Below are positions 19,405 to 27,766 of a stretch of 64,000 bases of DNA, piece after piece. Numbering within the stretch: position 1 is the stretch's first letter; every line of letters starts with the position of its first letter. The stretch comes from an uncultured Clostridium sp. (lineage in GTDB: Bacteria; Bacillota; Clostridia; Clostridiales; Clostridiaceae): assembly GCA_934746015.1 (NCBI GenBank), contig CAKVEW010000010.1, positions 47,230 to 111,229 on the forward strand, given 5' to 3'. Below the pieces are notes generated by a model. It was not told the origin of the DNA and did not search any database. It saw nothing but the letters and a program-made list of their open reading frames with translations. Made by a program: the position numbers and the translations under genes.

Positions 19405-21230
19405 CTATCTACTCTACCTCCCTTGAAGGCTCCACAGCCCAAATGATCACAACGTAAACATCTTCCTGCTTCCTGCTTTGCTTCCTCTAATGTAAGAGAT
19501 TTTTCAACTATATTAAAATCTAGACTTCTTTCCTTTGCTGATCTTTCATACATATTAGATCTTCCCCAGGAAATACTACTCTTAAATTTAATAGGTGGTA
19601 TTTCCACATCACTTTTTATTATATGCTTGTACCCAAAATAACTATCAATGTTGGCTGCAGCAACCTTACCAGAAGCTATTGCTCTAATTACTGTAGATGG
19701 TCCTGTTACACAATCACCTACTGCAAATATGCCTTTCTGTCCATATACTTCTCCTGATTCTGATACAATAATTTTCCCCATCTTAGTATTTATTCCACAC
19801 TTTTCAAAATACTTAGACTCAATATCCTGCCCTACAGCTGCTATTACAATATCACATGGTATAAATTCTGGTTCTTTACTAGAATTTAGAGGTTTTGCCC
19901 TTCTATTCTCTATTGGTCCTATAATCTGAGGCTTAAACCATATTCCTTTAATCTTATCTTCCCCATCTTTTTCTATACTAATAGGAGACATAAGCTCCAT
20001 AATTTCGCATCCCTCTGCTATAGCACCTTCCACCTCATCAGGTAATGCTGTCATATCTATTTTTCTTCTTCTATATACTATGTTTACCTCTGATGCACCA
20101 ATCCTAATTGCAGTTCTAGCTGCATCCATGGCAACATTTCCTCCTCCTATTACCACAATTCTTTTATTTCTAAAATCAATAGGATTATCATCAGCAACAT
20201 CTCTTAAAAGCTTTACAGCTGATATTACAGAAGGGGAATCCTCACCAGGTATTTTAAGTTTTTTATGTCCATGTGCTCCAATTGACACATATACTGCATT
20301 ATACTTCTCCCTAAGTTCTTCCATTAGAATATCTTTTCCAATAGAAACTTCTGTTTTTACTTCAACACCATTAGATAATATGGTTCTTATTTCTCTGTCT
20401 AACTGATCTTTAGGTAATCTATAATTAGGAATTCCATATTGAAGCATTCCCCCAAGTTTTTTTCTCTTCTCAAAAATTGTTACTTTATGTCCCATAAGAC
20501 TTAAGTAATAAGCAGCGGTAAGTCCACTTGGTCCACCTCCTACAATGGCAACAGATTTGCCTGTGGATGGGTAAGGTTTAGGTATAGGTACATAACCAGC
20601 CTCTTCAACTGCTGTTCTTTTTAGTCCTCTTATATTTATAGAATAATCTAAATTGTTCCTTCTACATTTACTCTCACAAGGATGTTCACAAACAAGAGCG
20701 CATGTTAAAGGAAGTGGATTATCCTTTCTTATAAGTCTAACAGCATCAGCATATCTACCTTCTTCTACTAATGCTATATATCCTGGTATGTCTACCTCTG
20801 CTGGACATTGTTCTGTACAAGGAATAGATTTTTCTTGTCTTTCTACACATTCATAACCACTTATATGAAGTTCATAATCATCTCTAAATCCCTTGATTCC
20901 GGTCAATACCATTTCAGCTGCCTCATAGCCTAATGCACAGTCTGCTGAATCTGCTATCCCTTCTGCTGTTCTTTGTATAAGACTAAGAGTATCCTCTGTC
21001 CCCTTTCCTTCTAATACATCATCTATTAAATTTTCAAGTTGCTTAAGTCCAATTCTGCATGGCACACATTTACCACATGTATGACACTGACATATCCTTA
21101 AAAAAGCAGCAGCTAAATCTACTGGACATGACCTTTTAGGACTAACAGCTATTCTTCTTTGTAAATCTCCATATAGTTCATCTATTGTTTCCTGAGCCTT
21201 ATCTATAGGAGTATTAATTAATCTATTCAT
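19398..21230 (-). CDS. NuoF-tail/GltD-like NAD(P)-binding flavoprotein, hydrogenase partner
   Basis: 610 residues. Residues ~15-130 resemble the C-terminal [4Fe-4S] part of NuoF/HydB (CQCHTCGKCVPCRIG, DCALGYEA) without the FMN/NADH domain. The rest is like glutamate synthase small subunit/NfnL: Cys cluster CTEQCPAEVDIPGY, CEHPCESKCRR, FAD site VAIVGGGPSGLTAAYYL, NAD(P) site VVIGGGNVAMDAARTA, and FAVGDCVTG. The start at 21230 has AGGGAGGAG; the longer frame from 21263 has no ribosome site. Coupled to hydA. It probably passes electrons between NAD(P)H (and perhaps ferredoxin) and the hydrogenase; bifurcation is possible but untested. Confidence 0.88.
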   Translation of the reverse strand: MNRLINTPIDKAQETIDELYGDLQRRIAVSPKRSCPVDLAAAFLRICQCHTCGKCVPCRIGLKQLENLIDDVLEGKGTEDTLSLIQRTAEGIADSADCALGYEAAEMVLTGIKGFRDDYELHISGYECVERQEKSIPCTEQCPAEVDIPGYIALVEEGRYADAVRLIRKDNPLPLTCALVCEHPCESKCRRNNLDYSINIRGLKRTAVEEAGYVPIPKPYPSTGKSVAIVGGGPSGLTAAYYLSLMGHKVTIFEKRKKLGGMLQYGIPNYRLPKDQLDREIRTILSNGVEVKTEVSIGKDILMEELREKYNAVYVSIGAHGHKKLKIPGEDSPSVISAVKLLRDVADDNPIDFRNKRIVVIGGGNVAMDAARTAIRIGASEVNIVYRRRKIDMTALPDEVEGAIAEGCEIMELMSPISIEKDGEDKIKGIWFKPQIIGPIENRRAKPLNSSKEPEFIPCDIVIAAVGQDIESKYFEKCGINTKMGKIIVSESGEVYGQKGIFAVGDCVTGPSTVIRAIASGKVAAANIDSYFGYKHIIKSDVEIPPIKFKSSISWGRSNMYERSAKERSLDFNIVEKSLTLEEAKQEAGRCLRCDHLGCGAFKGGRVDRW

Positions 21231-21750
21231 GTTTCTCTCCTCCCTATCAATAGAGTCTTTCATTTATAATCTTTTAATATATACTATTGCCATTAAATTT
21301 TTTCTTATAGTAAAATATACGATAAATATAAATGGTAACTTATAGAACATTTATTTTTGTATAAAATAATATTAAGTAAAACTTAATTATTAAAAGTTAA
21401 GATGTAGTGAATACTAAATCTCTGCCTATGAAAATCCATCTTATCTATATAATAATCAAGGGTAAACATGAAAAAGTTTAGTAAGTATTCTTCTCCTTTC
21501 TATAATGATAATTATTTTTTCTTGTATATTTCTTTAATATATTTTTTTATTTTCCCTCCTTAAAAATATTTTTATTAGTTTATGGGATAAGCATTTTTTA
21601 GTTATACTTTAAATTTAACTCCAAGTTAAAACGTTGTCAATAAGTGTTAAATGTATATAAAAAATGCTAATTATTCTAATTATCCAATCCTCTATTTTAG
21701 ACTATTCTTCTATAATTACATTCTCAATTTATTTCTTAGAATACTCTGTT
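21231..21750. promoter_or_regulatory. Upstream region of the hydrogenase operon with a dyad near TTGACA
   Basis: About 500 bases without a convincing gene. On the minus strand TTGACA (21647-21652) is followed by TTTAACT-TGG-AGTTAAA, a 7-3-7 dyad at about 21625-21641, which could be an operator. Downstream of it lies an AAGGAGGG string at about 21560 that has no start codon nearby. If transcription of the hydrogenase operon starts here the leader is ~370 bases. No known riboswitch recognised. Confidence 0.3.
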
Positions 21751-21829
21751 AAAAATAAAAAAGTAGGATATATATTATCTTACTTAATCTATATAGACTA
21801 TAAATTGTAATATAATATATATCCTGCTT
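21751..21829 (-). terminator. Long-stem terminator
   Basis: AAGTAGGATATATATTAT (21761-21778) pairs with ATAATATATATCCTGCTT (21812-21829); on the minus strand it runs into TTTTTTATTTTT. It ends the Sm-like/FPF-tail gene. Confidence 0.75.
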
Positions 21830-21888
21830 AATATGAACTTCTATATAAACTTTTGTTTTACATGTACTTTTATTCTTTAGCTTTATTC

Positions 21889-22266
21889 CTAAAATGGGAA
21901 AAATGGATTGAATGGGAAGAATGGATAAACGAATGGAAATACTCCACGAATAGCTCCAAAAGGAAATCCCCTGCGTCTAAAACGTTTATTTCTTCTAAAC
22001 CTTCCTGGATTTCCAAACTGCCTTTGTTCATTCATTTGTCCGCTCATTTGTCCACCCATTTGCGTACCCATTTGTGTACCGCCTTCCATATCCATTACGT
22101 CTTCACCAACTAGCATAATAATCCCGTTTGAGTCTACTTTTTCAATAATTCCATCTAATGAAGTACCATCTTGTAATATTATGATAATATGATAGTCCAT
22201 TAATCTTTTGCATTCATCAAATAAATCCTGTAAGTTACTAAATTGGTCAGCTCTTTCATAATTCAT
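21889..22266 (-). CDS. Small protein: Sm-like N-terminus, Met/Gln/Gly linker, Phe/Pro-rich tail
   Basis: 125 residues, not recognised by name. Residues ~1-60 (YHIIIILQDGTSLDGIIEKVDSNGIIMLVGEDV) look like a small Sm/SH3-like beta barrel; ~60-80 are a repeat of GGTQMGTQMGGQMSGQM; ~82-100 are Arg-rich (RFRRNKRFRRR); the last 25 are almost only Phe, Pro, Tyr, Val (VFPFVYPFFPFNPFFPF). Similar layouts occur in spore-coat and surface proteins of spore-formers, so a spore or envelope role is a guess. AGAAAGGTG ribosome site; monocistronic. Confidence 0.75.
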   Translation of the reverse strand: MNYERADQFSNLQDLFDECKRLMDYHIIIILQDGTSLDGIIEKVDSNGIIMLVGEDVMDMEGGTQMGTQMGGQMSGQMNEQRQFGNPGRFRRNKRFRRRGFPFGAIRGVFPFVYPFFPFNPFFPF

Positions 22267-22492
22267 TTTTTATCACACCTTTCTAATAGCATGATATTCT
22301 CCAATACTAAAAAGGATACTATCTATTTATTATTTTCATGTTTTCATCATATTTAATTCCTAACTCTTTAGAGATTAAATCATTCAATTATGTTAATTTA
22401 TCATGATACTCTCTATAATCACCCCTACTAATATGTTAAGGTAATCCCCTAGGTATTAGTCAATAAGAAACTTATATTTTTATACATTATCT

Positions 22493-23011
22493 CTAAATAT
22501 TAATTTTCTTTATTTTATATCCAATATACATTTCAAAAATTGCTATAAATACAAGATATACTCCTATAGCATAAGGAATATATTTTAAAGTAAATGAAAT
22601 AACTATAGGGCAAAGTGTTATAAATCCACCTAATACTATAGATATAATAGATAAGACTGTTAACAAATTAAAGCCTAATAATTGATACTTTGAAATTATA
22701 ACCATATTATACATACCTTTTATAAATGTCCATATTCCATATATTAAAATCAGATTTTCAACTGTTGCTACAGGATTTCTCCATACCAATATACCAAATA
22801 ATAGATCTATAATACCTGTTAGTATATAATATAACTTTGAATAGCTTACAAATCCTCCAATTATTCTTAATACAGCTGCAATTATTATAAAAAATCCACA
22901 TATTTTTGTGAAACTTAAAAATGCATTTACTGGATTTATAAGAAAAATCACTCCTAGTAAGGCTAATATTATGCCTTCAACCATGAAAGCTTTTCCTAAT
23001 AAATTTTTCAT
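22493..23011 (-). CDS. HdeD-family (DUF308) membrane protein
   Basis: 172 residues, six hydrophobic segments in three repeated pairs, with the family's signature phrases (GIILALLGVIFLINP, ILTGIIDLLFGILVWRNP, GIWTFIKGMYN). HdeD-like proteins are linked to acid and envelope stress in E. coli; the clostridial role is unknown. AAAGGAG ribosome site. Stands alone between the small FPF-tail gene and the DUF6179-like gene. Confidence 0.85.
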   Translation of the reverse strand: MKNLLGKAFMVEGIILALLGVIFLINPVNAFLSFTKICGFFIIIAAVLRIIGGFVSYSKLYYILTGIIDLLFGILVWRNPVATVENLILIYGIWTFIKGMYNMVIISKYQLLGFNLLTVLSIISIVLGGFITLCPIVISFTLKYIPYAIGVYLVFIAIFEMYIGYKIKKINI

Positions 23012-23085
23012 TTAATTCAACTCCTTTCGCTGATTCTATATATAATATTTTAATTTTTTTGAAATAATATACTTTATTATCTTAC

Positions 23086-24432
23086 TTAACTTAAAATTAT
23101 ATTTTCAGAAATCATCTTAATATTTACTTGTTCTTTTACATCTAGCTGAGAGATATATTGATTAAAGCTTAAATACCAATCCTTACTATATATGTTATCT
23201 AAACTTAAGTCTTGTATATACTTAAATATAAGTATAATCTCAAACTGTGATAAACTTTTAAAGTATTTTTCATACTCATCATCAAATAAGCATTCTGAAT
23301 CTAACATATCTATTAGGTCTTCTAAACTTTCAATATTATTTTTTATAAGTTTAATTTTGTCTTCAATTGATGAGCATCCTCTTATTTTTTCAGTAACATT
23401 TCTAAATCTAGAATTACTCATCTTTTCCTTATCCACATATGTTATTAAGTCATTATCTTCTCCAACAAAGGATATAAAAACATTTTCTAGTTTATCTAAT
23501 TCTATGGCATTCTTTATAATTGGAGCTATTTTTAATATTGCCTTATCAATATACTCCTTCGCTCCAACATTTCTTGTATATAATTCATTATATAATATAA
23601 TTACATATTTTTTCAATTCATTTATTAAATTACATAATTGTAAATTACATAACTTCTCTTTTATATAATCTCTATCCTTGTTATTGATATTTAAAGTACT
23701 TAATCCTTTATCACAAATCATTAATCCTATTGCATTAGTTAGGACTAATTCAAATATATTTATAAGCAGCAAATTATTATTTACATCATATCCTTTCAAT
23801 AATTCTTTAACTTCTTCAATATTAAATTTATGGCAAAATTCATTTTCTAATTGTAAAATATTTAAGTAATTTTCAATATACTCTATTCCAACATAGCTCA
23901 TATCATCAATACATAATTGATAATCTATTGATCCTGCTGCTTCATGTGGTGTGAAAAAATAATCATACTCTTTAAAAAATAGTGGGATTCCATAATCTAT
24001 AGTGTCATTATATGAATAGTTATCAACATTAATTTTATTATTTTGAATATAGACTAATAACTCTTTATTTACTTTAACTTTTTCCTTAATTAAATCATTA
24101 CCTTTTTTCAGAATTTCCTCTAAAGTAAAATCTTTTAATTCCTTAATCATTAAATCTATATTTTTTAAGGATTTTAAATAAATTCCTAGTGTATAATCAA
24201 TACCTTTTAGAATCTTTTCTGCTACTTCTACCATGACAGATGAGGTTTCATCCTTAGTATAGTATTTTAATTGAATTTTTAGGAGCTTTAATCTGTCATT
24301 ATAAATCTTATTTAGCTCTACATCATCTAATAAGCCATTCTCATAGCACTTCGATAAAAAATCTTTAAAGAAATATTCTTTATTAATATTTTCAAATCCG
24401 TTATATATTTTAATATATTTATTATTACCCAC
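23086..24432 (-). CDS. Uncharacterised clostridial protein, resembles DUF6179
   Basis: 448 residues, helical, Lys/Asn/Glu-rich, no signal peptide and no catalytic motif that I can name. It has a conserved-looking central block (GIPLFFKEYDYFFTPHEAAGSIDYQL) and long helical segments. GTG start with AAGGAAT upstream, six bases after the stop of the smaller gene next door, so they form an operon. I recall paired clostridial families DUF6179 and DUF6323 that fit these two lengths and this order; the assignment is from memory and needs a profile search. Confidence 0.65.
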   Translation of the reverse strand: MGNNKYIKIYNGFENINKEYFFKDFLSKCYENGLLDDVELNKIYNDRLKLLKIQLKYYTKDETSSVMVEVAEKILKGIDYTLGIYLKSLKNIDLMIKELKDFTLEEILKKGNDLIKEKVKVNKELLVYIQNNKINVDNYSYNDTIDYGIPLFFKEYDYFFTPHEAAGSIDYQLCIDDMSYVGIEYIENYLNILQLENEFCHKFNIEEVKELLKGYDVNNNLLLINIFELVLTNAIGLMICDKGLSTLNINNKDRDYIKEKLCNLQLCNLINELKKYVIILYNELYTRNVGAKEYIDKAILKIAPIIKNAIELDKLENVFISFVGEDNDLITYVDKEKMSNSRFRNVTEKIRGCSSIEDKIKLIKNNIESLEDLIDMLDSECLFDDEYEKYFKSLSQFEIILIFKYIQDLSLDNIYSKDWYLSFNQYISQLDVKEQVNIKMISENIILS

Positions 24433-24438
24433 TAATTA

Positions 24439-24906
24439 TCATTCCTTCTCATTATAGATATTTGTATAATCCTTAACACCATTTCTAATATTGTCAGCAA
24501 TTTTATATAGAACTTTACCTTCTAATAGCTCTAGGGATCCCTGGCAATAATTATCAAAAAATCCCTTCATTATCTCTATTAATTCATCATCACTGATATA
24601 ATCTAAAGTTTCATTTTTATAGTTATAAAATATTTCTACTAATTCATTTATTGTCTCGCTATAGTTATATTGTGAAATATATGGAGAATCACAAAAATTC
24701 TCAATTATTTTATTTATTATTTGTCCGTTAAATTCTATTCTCCCGCTTTTTTCAAGAGCTATATTTCTTGTTTTAATAATTTCTTTAATGTCCTTCTCAT
24801 TAAGTTTTAGTCCATATTCTTTAGTGGCTTCATTACATTTTAAAATTTCACTTAATAAATTATTTTCTAGTAAATTACCCTTAAAAAATTTATTAATTTC
24901 ATTCAT
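24439..24906 (-). CDS. Uncharacterised clostridial protein, resembles DUF6323
   Basis: 155 residues, helical, soluble. Contains KCNEATKEYGLKLNEKDIKEIIKTRN and GFFDNYCQGSLELLEGKVLYKIADNI. First gene of a two-gene operon with the 448-residue protein; AAAGGAAG ribosome site. No known function; the fixed pairing suggests that the two products work together. Confidence 0.65.
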   Translation of the reverse strand: MNEINKFFKGNLLENNLLSEILKCNEATKEYGLKLNEKDIKEIIKTRNIALEKSGRIEFNGQIINKIIENFCDSPYISQYNYSETINELVEIFYNYKNETLDYISDDELIEIMKGFFDNYCQGSLELLEGKVLYKIADNIRNGVKDYTNIYNEKE

Positions 24907-25036
24907 TTTTAAAACTTCCTTTCAAAAAAGTATTGACTTTTTATATTAAATATGTTATGCTTAAATATTATATGAGTATATTTATATGATAGCATTGGCA
25001 TATTTTTTTGTCAAAGCTTTATATTTTATTTCTTCT

Positions 25037-25088
25037 AAAGAAGCTATATCAAGGTTTTTTATTATAAAAGCCTTGATATAGCTTCTTT
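25037..25088. repeat. 18-bp perfect inverted repeat in a divergent intergenic region
   Basis: AAAGAAGCTATATCAAGG (25037-25054) and its exact complement CCTTGATATAGCTTCTTT (25071-25088), loop 16. It lies ~130 bp upstream of the DUF6323-like start and ~140 bp upstream of the LytS gene. No clear T-run on either side, so it is not an ordinary terminator; an operator or a leader hairpin are options. Confidence 0.8.
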
Positions 25089-25225
25089 CACATATAGTCT
25101 TACTTATTTAAAATAGATCTTCTGAAGCTCTAAATACTCTAATTGCTTTATTTTCATTCAAACAACAAATATCAGAATATCAGGTATATAATATATCTAT
25201 ATTACATAAAGGGGATGATACCATC

Positions 25226-26917
25226 TTGGATTACATAGCTAATATATTAGTTCAACTTATTGATAGAGCTGTTTTGCTACTTGCATGCTTATTTGCTATA
25301 ACAAGATTACAAAGCTTTAGAAATATATTTCAAAGAGATACATATAGAAAAAAGGACTACTTAATTGCATGTGCAGTATTTTCTATGTTTGCTATACTAT
25401 CAACTTATACTGGACTTAATGTAGAAGGATCCTTAGTAAATGTTAGAACTATTACTATAGTGTCTGGAGGAATAATATTTGGTCCATTTGTAGGAATTGC
25501 AACAGGAGTAATATCTGGTGTACATAGATATTTAATAGATATAGGAGGGGTAACTTCTATTCCTTGTCTAATAAGCAGCATCTGTGCTGGAATAATATCT
25601 GGATACATTAATAAAAAAGTTCAAAGAAAATATAGATGGATAGCTGGAATAATAGCAGGAATGTTTTCTGAATCAATTACCATGATGCTAATACTTCTAT
25701 TAAGTAAACCTCATGAATTGGGTTATGACATCGTATCTAAAATTGCTCTTCCAATGATTCTCGGACAAGTATGTGTAGGATTTATTGTTGAACTAGTTCA
25801 GAGCATAGAGGATGACAAAGAAAAAATTGCTGCTAAGCAAGCACAATTAGCATTAGATATAGCAAATAAAACTCTCCCTTACTTCAGAGATATAAATAGT
25901 GAGTCTTTAAATAAGATATGTACCATTATAAAAGAAGATATCAATGCCGATGCTGTTTCAATAACAGACACTAAAAATATATTAGCTTATATCGGAGTTG
26001 GAAAAGAATATTATAATATTGGCCATGAGATTATTAATTCCGAAACAAAGGAAGCTATTAGCAGTGGGAAAATAGTTATAAAAAATACTGGCTTTAAAGA
26101 AAAGAGTGAACTTCTTAAGTCAGCTATTATAATTCCTCTTAAGGAAAAAAATGAAGTTATAGGTGCATTAAAAATATACTATAAAGCTTCTAATCATATA
26201 ACTTATACCGTAGAAACTCTTGCTATAGGACTTTCACAAATTATCTCAACTCTTATGGAAGTATCAAAGGTTGAAGAAATGAAGGAAATGGCTAACAAAG
26301 CAGAACTTAAGGCCCTTCAAACACAAATAAATCCTCATTTTTTATTTAATGCATTAAATGCAATAGCTTCTTCTATAAGAATTAATCCAAATAACGCAAG
26401 AGAACTTATAATAAATTTATCAAGCTACTTAAGATTTAATTTAGAGCTAAACAGTGAATTTATAGATGTAAAAAAGGAATTAAAACAAGTAAAAGATTAT
26501 ATAGAAATAGAGAAAGCTCGATTTGGAGATAAACTAAATGTAATCTACGATATAGATGATATAGATATTAAAATACCAAGCCTTACAATACAACCCTTAG
26601 TTGAAAATGCTATAGTTCATGGAATTTTAAAGGATAATCATAATGGAACAATTAAAATAAGTTTAAAGGATGAAGGTGAAAAAGTTAAAATTTCTATAAA
26701 GGATAGTGGTATAGGAATAAGTGAAGAAATGATAAATAATATTTATACTGATAATGTTCCTGAAAAGAAAATAGGCCTCTATAATGTTCATTCAAGAATT
26801 AAACTTATTTATGGAGAAGGCCTTAGCATAAAAAGACTAGCTAAAGGAACTATGATAGAATTTTATATAAACAAAAATTTGAAAGATGGTGGTCTCTATG
26901 AAAGCTATAATAGTTGA
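25226..26917 (+). CDS. LytS/YpdA-type sensor histidine kinase
   Basis: 563 residues. Five to six membrane segments ~5-195 form a 5TMR-LYT sensor (GGIIFGPFVGIATGVISGVHRY); a GAF domain ~215-345; then His_kinase with INPHFLFNALNAIAS (His371) and HATPase (QPLVENAIVHGI, DSGIGI, GLYNVHSRI). TTG start preceded by AGGGGAT; no in-frame ATG is near. Stop overlaps the response regulator gene. E. coli YpdA has this domain order and is part of a pyruvate-sensing system; the neighbouring YhjX-like transporter and YpdB-like operator make the same role likely here. Confidence 0.92.
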   Translation: MDYIANILVQLIDRAVLLLACLFAITRLQSFRNIFQRDTYRKKDYLIACAVFSMFAILSTYTGLNVEGSLVNVRTITIVSGGIIFGPFVGIATGVISGVHRYLIDIGGVTSIPCLISSICAGIISGYINKKVQRKYRWIAGIIAGMFSESITMMLILLLSKPHELGYDIVSKIALPMILGQVCVGFIVELVQSIEDDKEKIAAKQAQLALDIANKTLPYFRDINSESLNKICTIIKEDINADAVSITDTKNILAYIGVGKEYYNIGHEIINSETKEAISSGKIVIKNTGFKEKSELLKSAIIIPLKEKNEVIGALKIYYKASNHITYTVETLAIGLSQIISTLMEVSKVEEMKEMANKAELKALQTQINPHFLFNALNAIASSIRINPNNARELIINLSSYLRFNLELNSEFIDVKKELKQVKDYIEIEKARFGDKLNVIYDIDDIDIKIPSLTIQPLVENAIVHGILKDNHNGTIKISLKDEGEKVKISIKDSGIGISEEMINNIYTDNVPEKKIGLYNVHSRIKLIYGEGLSIKRLAKGTMIEFYINKNLKDGGLYESYNS

Positions 26918-27620
26918 TGACGAATTCTTAGCGAGAGAAGAACTTAAATATTTTATTCAAAATTATAGTAAAATAGATATAGTTGAAGAGTTTTCTGATG
27001 GAATAGAAGTTCTTAAATTTATTCAAAATACCCAGGTAGATGTTATTTTTTTAGATATAAATATCCCTTCATTAGATGGAGTTCTCCTTGCTAAAAGTAT
27101 AAGTAAATTTACTAAAAAGCCTTACATAGTTTTTATTACAGCATATAAAGAGCATGCTGTTGAAGCCTTTGAAATAGAAGCTTTTGATTATATATTAAAG
27201 CCTTATTCGGAATCTAGGATTGTATCAATGCTAAAAAAACTAGAAAGTGTTGATATTAACACAAAGAATAATTCTCCTAAAAATAGCATATCAAACAAGA
27301 TAAATCTATGGAAAAATGAAAAAATAATAGTTGTTGATATTAATGATATATATTATTGCGTAGCAAGAGAAAGAATAACTTATGTTTTTACTAAAAATGA
27401 AGAGTATTCTGTTAACCTATGTATATCTGACTTCTATGAAAAGTTACCCAAAGATATATTCTTTAAATGCCATAGATCTTACATAGTAAATATTAATAAA
27501 ATAAGAGAAATCATACCTTGGTTCAATAATACTTATAACTTAAAACTTCAAGATATCGATTATGAAGTTCCTGTAAGTAGAAGTAATGTAAAAGAATTTA
27601 AGCAACTCATGAACATATAA
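26898..27620 (+). CDS. LytTR-family response regulator (YpdB-like)
   Basis: 240 residues. Receiver ~1-118 with VDDE, phospho-acceptor Asp53 (FLDINIPS) and Lys in ILKPY; LytTR DNA-binding domain ~138-240 (FKCHRSYIVNINKIREIIPWFNNTYNLKL, VPVSRSNVKEFKQL). ATG at 26898 follows GGTGG inside the kinase gene's end, so the pair is translationally coupled. It probably binds the direct repeat just past its own stop codon (27622-27652) and activates the transporter gene. Confidence 0.93.
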   Translation: MKAIIVDDEFLAREELKYFIQNYSKIDIVEEFSDGIEVLKFIQNTQVDVIFLDINIPSLDGVLLAKSISKFTKKPYIVFITAYKEHAVEAFEIEAFDYILKPYSESRIVSMLKKLESVDINTKNNSPKNSISNKINLWKNEKIIVVDINDIYYCVARERITYVFTKNEEYSVNLCISDFYEKLPKDIFFKCHRSYIVNINKIREIIPWFNNTYNLKLQDIDYEVPVSRSNVKEFKQLMNI

Positions 27621-27621
27621 A

Positions 27622-27652
27622 TGCATTCCATTTAAAATTATTTGCATTTCAT
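27622..27652 (+). promoter_or_regulatory. LytTR operator: direct repeat TGCATTCCAT-N11-TGCATTTCAT
   Basis: Two 10-bp direct repeats (27622-27631, 27643-27652) differ at one position and are spaced by exactly 11 bp. The E. coli YpdB target at yhjX is known as GGCATTTCAT-N11-GGCATTTCAT. The second copy ends 32 bp before a TATAAT (27685-27690), where an activator would touch RNA polymerase. Confidence 0.85.
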
Positions 27653-27684
27653 TCATAAAATAATAACTTTATATTTTCTCAATT

Positions 27685-27716
27685 TATAATGAAGTCATAA
27701 ACAGTGCTTCATTATA
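27685..27716 (+). promoter_or_regulatory. -10 element embedded in a 10-bp perfect inverted repeat
   Basis: TATAATGAAG (27685-27694) and CTTCATTATA (27707-27716), loop 12. The left arm begins with the probable -10 box of the transporter gene, so the dyad could be a second regulator's site or a hairpin at the very 5' end of the transcript. Confidence 0.6.
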
Positions 27717-27766
27717 AAAGCAAATGTAAAGGTTATATCCACAAAATTAATTTAGAGGTGAATGAA

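Noticed and set aside
21383..21469. 28-codon frame on the minus strand in the hydrogenase upstream region (starts MFTLDYY)
   Set aside because: The nearest ribosome-site-like sequence is over 20 bases from its ATG, and nothing else supports translation.
23192..23668. 158-codon plus-strand frame
   Set aside because: Lies wholly antisense to the 448-residue gene, Ser/Ile/Leu-rich composition typical of antisense of AT-rich coding DNA.
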